Under the pieces are notes generated by a model. The model was not told the origin of the DNA and made no database searches. It saw only the letters and a list, made by a program, of their open reading frames with translations. From NCBI GenBank assembly GCA_013399305.1, contig VXAI01000181.1:637573-701572 (forward strand): a stretch of DNA of 64,000 bases, read 5' to 3'. Below, piece after piece: positions 24,969 through 34,973 of the stretch. The translations under genes and the position numbers were made by a program. The DNA is from Rostratula benghalensis. Lineage: Eukaryota > Chordata > Aves > Charadriiformes > Rostratulidae. How positions within the stretch are numbered: position 1 is the stretch's first letter; each line of letters opens with the position of its first letter.

Positions 24969-25151
24969 AGGAACTGGAAAAGGTCACCCAGAGAAGCTGT
25001 GGCTGCCCCATCCCTGGAGGGGTTCAAGGCCATGTTGGAGGGGGCTTGGGGCAACCTGGGCTGGTGGGAGGTGTCCCTGCCCAGGGCAGGGGGGTTGGAA
25101 CTGGATGATCTTTAAGGTCTCTTCCAACCCAAACCATTCTATGATTCTATG
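24969..25151 (+). mobile_element. CR1 LINE, short 3' end
   Basis: The last ~180 bp of a CR1 in sense orientation. It begins at the 'cccagagaagctgtgg' block, then 'ccatccctggaggggttc', 'ggtgggaggtgtccctgccc', 'gatgatctttaaggtctc' and two ATTCTATG units ending at 25151. It preserves the subfamily consensus well, which suggests it is relatively young. An A-rich tract (24899-24921) lies just upstream and is not part of the element. Confidence 0.96.
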
Positions 25152-28100
25152 ACTGACTTGCTCAGAAACATCACATTTTTCCTGGTGTGAAAACTGCTGT
25201 GCCATGTATTTATCGATGGCACCAACAGTCCTTTCACCAGCAGGCAGATATTATAAAGGAGTGTGACGTGGTTTTAAACATTTACCACTTACCACGCTGC
25301 AACGTTCTTGGAGCAATATTGGTCCTTCTCTACCTCTGCCCTTCGCTCTTTGTCTGATCTCTTTTGGAAAGATTTTAGTGTACCTTGGTGAATACTGTGA
25401 TTTCAGTAAGGCTGGTATATGAATTACATTTTATTAAATGTCATGGTAAAGTGCTCAGGCACTGATGCACAGCCTATTAGTAGCTTTAAGATTTCAGTGT
25501 TTTGGTGGGAATGCTTCAAAACTGAAGTATGTTTTCTTTGGCGAAAGCACCACCATTAGATGCAGTTTCTCCTGACATTTTAAGAATTGTTTTATGACTG
25601 TTTCCATGGAGGTCAAAAAGGAAATTACTGTTCCAGGAATGCTTAGATAGCATCCACGGCAACACAAAAGCCTAACTTCTATAGCTGCCTTCTGGCCAGT
25701 CTGATGGTGTGATGATTAACAAGTTGTGCTGCCGTGGAGGGCCCCGAGCTGGGAATGCCTCTGGGAATACCCCTTCCTCCCCCAAAACGGTGGGCTCCAG
25801 TGATGGATCCAGTGTTTTCCAAGTCTTTTTTTTTTTTTCCTTGCACGCCCAACTATCAACTTTTCTTGCTATATGTTTCATCAGTCACAATGATTATTTG
25901 TATTGTTTCCCTACCAACTGCCAGACACTTGAGAGATCAAACGATGAAGCCCCCTCCCTTTTGGGGTTGTATTTTATTTTTTTTTTAAAGAAAGTGACTC
26001 TGCTTAAGCCTTCCATAAGAATGGCGACTGTAAATTTATTAGCCTCACTTGCTATGAGGAAGCTGTTAAAGGCATCAGGAAGCAGCCAGATAACCAAGGC
26101 CATAAAATACTTTAGAAATTAATGAATGAAAGATGGGCTGAAGCCACAAAGTGTGGGTCTGGGTCTGGTTTTTGAACTTGCACAGAGTTCACAAATGCTC
26201 ACGGCCAGGCCTTTTATTCCAGAAAGTAAAGCATGGGTTCTCAAGCTCAGAGCAGAATCAATCTTTTTCCAAAGCTCAGAGTTATCCCAAATCCTTGGGT
26301 TTTGTTCTGATACGTTGCTAAAATGATTCTGAAACCCTGTGAGCTGGAAAGTGTTGCAGCTGGCTTTCGTCAAGCATTTCCTGAGACAAGGCTCGAGAAA
26401 ATATCACCGCTGCGGCTACCACCAGTTACTGCCTGCTTGAGAGACCACGTTGATAAAGACAAAGATTGTCTGCTTAAAAGAATTCATGATGTGAATGGGT
26501 AAAACAGAGAAAGGGATGGAGGTAACTATTGTCCCAAGGCAACGCATGCTGTACTGCATTGACCCCCTGACCCGTGCTCTCCAACAGCCCAGAGAAGAGT
26601 TGATCTTCCTCACTCATCTTCAAAACAAAGAGAATTTCAAGTCTTACCCAAGTAGCACAGAAATCAAGGATTTCTCTACTGATTTATAGAGATTCGGTGA
26701 AATTGAAAGTCGCACTTTGCATCCTGGTGCTTCTGTCAACATCTTTTGTTTGGGTGAGGAGAACTCAAAGTCTCGCTAATGTCTCTATCCCTGTTTTGTC
26801 ACTCAAAAAGAGAAATAGAGAAATATCCCAGAGAAAAGGATGCTGGATAGAGGAGCTCAGAGACTCACCCACTCACACAGCCTTCCCCAACCTGTTAATA
26901 AATCACACCTTGCGTACATTATCATATAGTGAAGGCACTGCACTTTCTCTCCTGAAAAATGAAAATTATCTTTTTAGAATATAAACCTTATTTCCGTCTT
27001 TCCTTCCTACACCGTCCCTTTAGACCTCAGCATTAGCACGAGACGAGCTGCTGAGACTCACTATTCCTTTTTTTCTTGTACAGTTCCTCTCTCTAAATTA
27101 TTCTTGCTAGCAGGAAAAGCATCCACTCCTGAGTCTTCTACTCTCTTTCTAGCATTAACCACGATATCGATAGATAGGGTGAGGGACCACCCACAAGACA
27201 GAATGGCAACTAAGGCCGTTGCTTACATGGAAAAAAAAAAAATGTTAGAAAGCTATTTGATGTATTTTTAGCCTCTTTTAATGTACTTTAGCAGCTGGAA
27301 ACAAGGTGGGAAGCCAGGACTGTGGGCCAAGATCCAAAAGCCATTGAAGGCAGAGGAGCTTTTCCATGGACTTTGAATCAGAATCGCTCCAGCCAGGCTG
27401 CCTCCGCCACACAGCTCAGAGCTACCCCGTGAAACTGGTTTCTGGGATTACATTCATGGTTTGCTTCATACACTTCATACAGGAAAACCTGCACACAACA
27501 AACATTCTAGGAAATGGAAGATTTAGGGGGGGAACAGACCTCCGCATACAGATAAAAAAATCTCATCCTTGAGAAAGGTGCATAGCTGAGGGTAGAGATG
27601 AGAAGAATAATTCTTTTCACACTTTTTAGTGCTTAGGGCTGTGACGTTATTTATAGCAACTATTTTAACTGAGATTGTAACAGAGAGGGAAAAGGATGGC
27701 TTAGACTTTGAAAGTACGACCTGCAGCTTCTCTGAATAAAAGTAAATACCAGTGGCCAATTTGGCTTTCTATACTCCTTGAGCATAACTACAGATAAAGG
27801 TCTCTTCACTTTAAATACACTCATCTTTGGGATACAAACGTGTCACAGAATTATAAAGCTAAAAATACTTCAGAGCTGTGATTAAACAAAACCCCACATT
27901 TTTAATTAAGCTTGTGGATTGGGCTGCAGTATGAGGCATCATTGCTCTACTCATTCTGCTTTCTGGAATTAGGCAGATTTGTTTAATGGCCACTTTGACA
28001 CACGGCATTCTTAGGAACTCCACTATCATCATATCTGGTCGTTACTCTGAGCCTTTCCCAGACCTTTGCACAGTCCAAGAACAGTCCTAGGGTTAACCCA

Positions 28101-28920
28101 AGCAATTATGCAAAATTTCCAGAAAAAGTGGTATCATCGGGGTTTTTTAAAGTCAAAAAACTCACTAAAATTAGTGAAGTCACTCAATCCTACCCTAAAA
28201 GAAATTTCCAGGTTGTCTACGACAGCAGTACAAGAATTCATATTCAGGGGAAAAAAATTCTCCTTAATGAAGAAGAATGCTTATTTTTCCATCTGAAGAA
28301 ATTTGCTGTGAGACCTGAATCAAGTGGTCAAATGTTTTGGCCAAAGTTGTCACAAGAAACCACCTGATTTAACTAATTCCATAATGTGGCAGAAGCTATT
28401 CTAAACACTCAAACAATTAGCTTTTTAGCAGCACATACTCTGGAAATAACTGCAAAACTGTCCATTCTCCTGACAGCTTTCTTCCTGGATTTTTTCCTTA
28501 AATCCCACGACTGAAGGATTACCAGGATTTATGTAGCCATTTAATACCTCCAGGAAAGAAAAAGCACATGGTACAGGAAGAGAAACAAGAGGAATAGAAT
28601 GGATCTATCATAATTTAAGTTAAACTCGCAAATAAATTTATCCTGACATTGACTGATAAATATCTAGACTACTTGAACTTGTTTCCTGCGTTGTGAAAAT
28701 TACCCTGCAGCTGCTTCCTCTGACAGCTCCGATTTGCTGGATTTTAGGGAGCCCAGTCAATGACAAGGACAAGTCACAGCAGTTGGTAAGAGTTCGACAC
28801 CCCTTCCATGGGGCATCAGTTTGGTTTGGGTTTTGGGGTGTTTTTTTGGTTTTTTTTTTTAGAAGTCCGTAGGAAATATCACTTGACTCTCAGGCTTTCA
28901 AACCACCTGCCCAAACCAAA
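25152..28920. other. Unique AT-rich non-coding stretch
   Basis: No gene or transposon recognised. T-runs occur near 25827-25839, 25974-25986 and 28840-28860, and an A-run at 27231-27241. The longest frame is 137 codons (25709-26122) and shows no domain I recognise. Confidence 0.65.
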
Positions 28921-29040
28921 GAACCCTAGAAGCGTCTGGGTTGGAAGGGACCTTTAAGATCATCAAGTCCAACCCTTAACCTAGAACGGCCAAACCACCA
29001 CTCAACCACATCCCCCAGATGATCAGGTCTGGATATTTTT
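28921..29040 (-). mobile_element. CR1 LINE, short 3' end
   Basis: An antisense CR1 tail. It reads 'tctgggttggaagggacc' and 'tttaagatcatcaagtccaa' on +, the reverse complement of the CR1 3' UTR, followed by the diverged 'ccaccactcaaccac' block. The ATTCTRTG unit at its 3' end has decayed. It stops near 29040, just before a T21 run at 29048-29068. Confidence 0.9.
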
Positions 29041-29047
29041 TAAAAAC

Positions 29048-29068
29048 TTTTTTTTTTTTTTTTTTTTT
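29048..29068 (+). repeat. T21 homopolymer
   Basis: A run of T adjoining the truncated 5' side of the antisense CR1 fragment. It is more likely a slippage tract than a poly(A) tail, since CR1 elements lack poly(A) tails. Confidence 0.9.
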
Positions 29069-30673
29069 CAAAAAAATGCTCTTAGATAATTACAAATGAA
29101 TGCCTAATCTTCAAGTATCTTGTTGAGTCAACCCAAACCGAAAAAAATTAAGATGTTTCACACAGGATTGGGTCCATATAGGATTATTTCCCCATGAAGT
29201 GTCCCAGATACTGAATACTCCTTCACCACCTGATTTAAGTGACCTTTTTTCAGGCTAAAAGGTCCCTGAGTGCACCTTAACACGCGTCCAAACGAGGAGG
29301 CGCTTTCCCACCCTCCTCCCTGCCCACCATGAACACCTCAGGACGTCCCAATCCACCTCCATCACCGCTGCTCTGGCCTCCCAGCACCTTATCAAAATGG
29401 GGATGGGGTTAAGCTGCTGGAGTTCTCCTTGCATTCTCTGCAGGCAAGAATTAGAAAACCTCGGTGACCCGGAGCAAGGGAGACCGCAGGAAACAGTAGG
29501 GTCAGTGTGACCGGCAGCAGCCTCAGCGCCTTCCCAGCCCCACTGATAACAAGGCTTTTTTTGTCAGCATCTCAGCAGAGGGAAGCTTGAGGGAAGGATT
29601 TCTGAAGCAGCATAATGAAACAGCTTTGCAGATACTGACAAGGGGAGCTCCTTCCACGCATGAGAGGGAGAGGTAGGAGAAAACACAAAGTCATTTGTTT
29701 GAACGTTTAATGAGCAGATGATGAAGGCTGAGCCAGGAAAAGGCAGGCGCTCCCCTCCTCAGCCCGAGGAAATGTGATGGAGAACAGAACAGGCTGGGAT
29801 GGACTTGGAAAATGAAGGGAAGCAGCTTGCGTTCGACACGGCAGAGGAAGGAGAGAGAGTTGAAAGCACCCAGGGAAAATGGATCGAGGCAAAGCAGCAA
29901 CAGGCTGAAGAATTTCTCTTTACTCCACCGCAGCATACTAGCCCTGTTTAACCCCCTTTGGTCTGGCTCCTCGCTGGGTGTACGTTCCCCTACGAGCGCA
30001 GGGGCTTTAAAATTAAATTCCTGTGTGTTACTAGAAATGGGTGGACAAAGTGGAGAAACCCTCCATGCCCAGACACAGGAGAGGCAGAACTGTGAGCTCA
30101 GCCCTTACAACCACCGCAGCCTGCAAGGCAAAGAACGCTTTTTAAATGCTCCAGATGTGAAAAGGTCTTTCCATTCGAGCTGGCAAGTCACTGCCATAAG
30201 GCATAAATCCCCAGGAAACCAGGTTTCCCCAGTTCATGTGTTCCATTTCACTTGGCTCATGCTGCACAATTCCTAGGGGAAGGGAAGAGTTAAATCCAGG
30301 CAGAAAGTGTAAGGAAAGAGAGGTTTACCCCGGTGATTCCCACCGGCTGCATGGCTCCAGCTGAAACCCAGCAAGAGCTGGGGGGATGCTGCCTCTGGTA
30401 GCACCCTGGCCTGATCACAGTAATTGCTGCCACATGAGGCCACTTCCTGGACAGTGGGGACACCACAGGGACTGGGCCATTTCAGTTTTCACAGAGTTTG
30501 CCTCTTCTTCCAAATTTGCCAGGCGACAGTTCTTCTCTTTGGCTATTTGTAGGCTTTTTGCACACAATAGGATGCTCATAGGCTGGTCCTGTCTAACAGT
30601 GAGGAGAGGAACGGTGGCAGATGTGCCCCTGAGTGTCACCTTTGCACGGAAATGATAAATGTAACGATCGAGA

Positions 30674-30687
30674 GCTTTGATCAAAGC
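30674..30687. promoter_or_regulatory. Palindromic TCF/LEF-like motif pair
   Basis: GCTTTGATCAAAGC is a perfect 14-bp palindrome. Each half matches the CTTTGATC core bound by TCF/LEF factors in Wnt signalling. No adjacent gene or promoter is visible, so any role is speculative, and one such match in 64 kb may be chance. Confidence 0.25.
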
Positions 30688-31284
30688 AAGCAGCAGAACC
30701 ACTGGATGCAGATTTAGCGATGGATGTTTGATTCATTCCCCTACAGGGGAGACCCTGCTCTGCAAAAGCTGGGGGAGGAAAGGAGCACGCGTCCTGCTTC
30801 CTCACTGCGGCTTTTGGAGGAGGCAAGGCGTAGGTGAGGAGTTTTGATTTCCCAAAAGGGCACAGAGAAAAGGTTCAACCAGCCTTTGATCTGCAGGTCA
30901 AGAGGCTCTCTGGCCCCCCTCACCACATGGCTTTAGATGCTCCACAGTTTGACTCCCAGCTTCTTTGATGATTGTTTTTTGCTGGCTAAAGGGCTCATCT
31001 GCTTTTGAATGGTGACTCTCAGGCTGAAGCCACTCTACCTTCAGATGACAGTGTGTGTGTTGTTAACCTAAAAACAACAAATCACTGGAGCAGGCTTTGT
31101 ATAGATTCTTCCCAGTTCACTGTTGGAAAGTAAGAGGTTAAATCCCTTTCCGTTTTAACAAAAACATATTTTAACTAAATCCAACCCTCCCTTATTTAAC
31201 TTTAAAAAAAGAAACGGGCATGCTGTGCTCTAATAAATTTTTCCTTGGCACTCTCCCTTCTCTTTTAATCTTAGAGGTGGGGGA

Positions 31285-31313
31285 AGAGAGAGAAAGAGAG
31301 ACAGAGAGAGAGA
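31285..31313 (+). repeat. (GA)n-type simple repeat
   Basis: An imperfect GA/AGAC purine microsatellite of about 29 bases. Confidence 0.9.
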
Positions 31314-31519
31314 TTAACTATTTGGGCTAGGCTGACTGCCCTTTAAATTGTCAAAAAGCTTGAAAGATATACGAGCTTGCTGTACTGACAGTACCAGTAA
31401 TGTAGGTCAGACCCTCAGGGTCTCCAAGGCTTTCAGATCAGCCTATCTGTAGATACTAGACACAGGATGTCAGCATTTCATTTAAAGCTTATAAAACGTC
31501 CCAAAATTGCAAAATTGCA

Positions 31520-31539
31520 ATTCTTCTGGCCAGAAGAAT
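31520..31539. repeat. Perfect 20-bp palindrome
   Basis: ATTCTTCTGGCCAGAAGAAT equals its own reverse complement, with no spacer. It follows a tandem AAAATTGC duplication (31503-31518). The inner TTCTGGCCAGAA has the inverted TTC...GAA layout of STAT or heat-shock type sites, but the spacing is not canonical for either. Function is unknown. Confidence 0.9.
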
Positions 31540-31601
31540 GTTTTATATTTTGATTAATCAACAATTGCTAAGTCAACCTGGCAAAACGCAAGAGGTTAAA
31601 T

Positions 31602-31661
31602 CACGTTGGACTAGATGATCTCAAAGGTCCCTTCCAACCTAGACAATTCTAGGATTCTACG
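31602..31661 (+). mobile_element. CR1 LINE, ~60-bp 3' tip
   Basis: The very short terminal piece of a CR1 in sense orientation: 'gttggactagatgatctc', 'aaaggtcccttccaacctag' and 'acaattctaggattctac'. The final ATTCTRTG unit is mutated. Extreme 5' truncation is common for this LINE family. Confidence 0.93.
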
Positions 31662-33334
31662 TTGAGACTTCAATAGACCTTTCTGAGTCTCTAACCTTCC
31701 CCCTCTGTGTTGGGAAAACCACAATAGTATTTTCATCTACTCTCCTTTCTTACCTCAGCAATATTATTGCCTGTTGTGCCCTCTGAGAAGTTTATGTCGT
31801 GTTACTGCAGCTGACCCAAGCGACAGAGCTCCCACCGTTCACGTTCACAGTTAATCCTGGAGGCCAAAAAATCCTGCAATAAAGGCTTCATTCCTGACGC
31901 CTGCTCTGTATTTTCCATTTCTCAGTTTCACCCATCATTCCCTTGGACTAGGTTAAAACAGTTCCTTCTCTTTTCTTGGATTTTCCCTTCACTATCCAGT
32001 GCTTCCCACTTCAAGGGAGCCAGCGTTTCCCACAGAGCTATTTACCTTTCTAGACTTGGAGGGGAGAACGTGGCATCCGCGATGACATTGTGTGGTAACC
32101 ATTAGCAAAGGCTGAACTGGAATAATTACCAATATACTTTGAGATAACACATTCCCTCCCTCCCTCTCTCCGAGTCCCTGCTCTTTAGGGAAGCTGTGTG
32201 TACTTGTGGCTGAGTGATAGGTGTTGATTTGTTTGGGTTTTTTTTTTACTTTCTCCATTCAAATTAAGATTCTCTGGGATTTTCTGAACTCTCTTAAGTG
32301 ATTTGAAGGAAAAAGCTGAAAAGATGTTTTCTGTAGCTGGTTTAAGGATATTTACATATAGCTTATATGTACCATTTTTAGGCATTTCTAAAGGCATTGG
32401 AAAGATTACAATAAAACCTCCTCTTTCCTTCCCTCCTCCATAACTTGGTTTGGGAATTTTTGTGCCCTCCTGTGTGCCCGACCCCCGTGCTCATCACCTA
32501 CCTGCTAACGCAACACCTGAAACCTCACCAAAGAGATGCATCTTAACACCCTGTTCCTTTGGTATGTGATTCAGGAGGGGGAGGAAAAAGAATAAATTAA
32601 AGAAATTAACCTGGCTAGAATCCAAAACTCTCCGGCCCAAGTGGCTGAAGCTCAAGCAGCCAGAATAAATTTTTCCTACAGAACTTCCCTCTCGCCCGAG
32701 CAGAGAAGAGACCCCATCGCAACGTTTCCTGGAGAAGCAAACACAAAAGGATGCCTTGAGCCCATCTTGGTGTAACTTAGGAATTCTGAGAGTTAACAGC
32801 AACCCGCTGGGGCAATATAAGCCTTCATCCCTGGTTTCTCAAATGGCACAACGCAGCGGCCCCGAATACAAAAAGATCATTCACCTCCACATTTCTCAAC
32901 AGAGCCTCATCCCGCGGGACTGCGGAGCGGCACACGCTTGCTGAGAGGATGTCAAGGCGGGGGGAAGGTAAGAGGAGGGGGCTGAATAACATTTAACAAC
33001 TTTGAAACTTGATAGCTACCTACAAAATAATGTCCTGGCTAGGAACAATGGTGTTCCAGAAGCTACTCACAGAATGACTACGTTCATTGTTTAAATCTAT
33101 GTGCCACTTTATACATATGTATTGGTGGTACTCAATAATCTAGAGATTTGAAAAGATTCTGTACAGTTGAGAGGAGTGGTATTTCTGAAATATTTATCTT
33201 CTAATAAAATCTGAAGAAAGCTACAAATTTGCCTAGAAATCCCTTGCTCACAGTTCAATTTTAATACCATGTTTCAAAGTCTTAGCCGACAAATGAGATT
33301 TGAGGTTTACAGGGTAAGTACAATAATTTTGTAC
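31662..33334. other. Unique non-coding stretch
   Basis: Nothing recognised. A T-run lies at 32239-32247, and the longest frame is 102 codons. Confidence 0.65.
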
Positions 33335-33582
33335 AATCACAGAATGGTCCAGTCCCACCTCCCCGCAGTCAGCAGGGACACCCCCAACCAGACCAGGTTG
33401 CCCAGGGCCTCTTCCAGCCTCCCCTTGAAGATCTCCAGGGAAGGGGCCTCAACCACCTCCCTGGGCAACCTGTCCCAGTGCTCCACCACCCTCAGAGTAA
33501 AGAACCTATTCCTAATGTCCAATCTAAAGCTGCTTTTCTTCAGTTTAAACCCATTGCCCCTCGTCCTGCAGACATTGTACAT
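33335..33582 (-). mobile_element. CR1 LINE, 3' ~250 bp
   Basis: An antisense CR1. On the minus strand, the frame 33588-33337 reads a clear ORF2 C-terminus: RGNGFKLKKSSFRLDIRNRF, then FFTLRVVEHWDRLPREVVEA and PSLEIFKGRLEEALGNLVWL. The 3' UTR is short and diverged and ends in a decayed CATTCTGTGATT at the + strand left edge (33337-33345). The truncated 5' edge is near 33582. TGTAC-containing sequence flanks both edges (33330-33335 and 33576-33581), but this is too short to call a target-site duplication. Confidence 0.94.
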
Positions 33583-34489
33583 CTGCACTGTACATTCACT
33601 GCAGAGCTTTTCTTTTAAAAGTTGAACTTTGTGAAGAAGCTGGAGTTCTCCCTTTGCAGTTCATCTCCGAGGGATGTCAGAAAAACAAATAGGGAAACCC
33701 CTGGAGCTAAGAGCCACCTCAGCCATCCTGCCTTTATCAAGACTGTGCATTTTTGGCTACGCCAAGCATCAAAGAAAATCACTGTATACCTGTGAGCTCT
33801 CTTTAAATGCAGAGTTTAACAGCAAAAGTAAATCACAGCCACTTAGCATTATCTCCACTGTGTCACTCAGGGCATTTGAAGTAATCAGAATGTAACCTGA
33901 AAGATCTTAAGAGGTAAAATTGTCTAAACCTAGTTCAACCTGGTTAAATTACTGCATGAGGTTGTTTAAAAAGCCTTTACACCAGAGCTGATCGGAGTCT
34001 CGTGTGTGACAGCATCTCCACACTGAGGTTCCCCAGCCTGGAGTCCTTTCCCTAAAAGTACTAAAGCCCTTCCAATAGGAGACTGCATTACGGGTTGTAT
34101 AACGTCGTTCGGGATATGCCAAGAAAATGTCTTCAGCCCTCATATTTTACAAATATGGCAGTGATCAACCCAAAGCAGGATGTGGAAGGGTTGATTATAT
34201 TTAAAGCAATTTAACATGTTGCAACAGCACTATACTTAATGCTGCTCCATTAAACGAAACGGCAATCTCACAGCAATGCAAACACCAGGTCTATGGACCT
34301 GGTCCTACCAACTCCATTCCCATCAGGAACGTTTACCTACATGAGTAATCTCCCCAGGGTAAAGATAATGGATGAGAGGGGAAAACCGAGAGGCCGGTTA
34401 CAAAACTTGGCCGCCACGGTGCAAATTAAGCAGTTGGGTTCTGACGTGAGAACGCCTAAAAGTAACGCCTCATCTCGAGTCTTTCTCGT
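33583..34489. other. Unique non-coding stretch
   Basis: Nothing recognised. Frames are under 80 codons. Confidence 0.65.
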
Positions 34490-34973
34490 AGAAGTATAGA
34501 GTTGTCTGGGTTGGAAGGGACCTTCAAGATCATCTAGCCTAACCATCAACCTAACTCTGATGAAAAAAACCCAAAACGTCACTGACCCATGTCACTAAGC
34601 CCGTCTTTTGAATGCTTCCAGGGATGGTGACTCCACCACTTCCCTGGGCAGCCCATTCCAAGGCTTCCAACACCCCCAGGCCCTTTTCTGCCAGGCAGCT
34701 CCAGCCACCTTCCCCAAGCCCATAGCCCTACAGGGGGTTGGTGTGACCCAAGTGCAGGACCGGGCATTTGGCCTTGCAGAATCTCATCCCATTGGCTTCG
34801 GTCCAACGATCCAACCTGTCCAGATCCCTCTGCAAATCCCTTTCTACACTCCCACCTAACTTGCTGTCATCTGCAAACTTATTGAGAGTGCACTGAGTCC
34901 CCTCATCCAGATCACTGATAAAGACATTCAAGAGAACCAGCCCCAACAGCAAGCCCTGGAGGACACCACTCTC
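34490..34973 (-). mobile_element. CR1 LINE with RT FADD motif and internal deletion
   Basis: An antisense CR1 of ~480 bp. The part at 34490-34670 is the 3' UTR and last ORF2 segment. From about 34671 the sequence jumps to ORF2 upstream of that, skipping the region between. The minus-strand frame 34952-34728 reads [21 protein letters not shown] and [20 protein letters not shown]. The FADD at residues 26-29 (34866-34877) is the reverse transcriptase catalytic motif, which is YxDD/FADD in LINEs. This is the only copy here that keeps the core. Comparison with the copies at 6759 and 10385 implies that several hundred bases are missing at the junction. It lacks the endonuclease and most of the RT, so it is inactive. 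Confidence 0.95.

Larger units (their letters stand above)
29069..31601. other. Unique non-coding stretch, moderately GC-rich at 29280-30330
   Basis: No gene or transposon recognised. A 154-codon frame (29812-30276) has no domain I recognise. A palindromic CTTTGATCAAAG lies at 30674-30687, a GA-rich simple repeat at 31285-31313 and a 20-bp perfect palindrome at 31520-31539. The latter three have separate entries. Confidence 0.62.

Noticed and set aside
33330..33590. Target-site duplication around the CR1 at 33335
   Set aside because: The shared TGTAC-type match is only five or six bases in AT-rich DNA, and CR1 insertions usually lack clear duplications.
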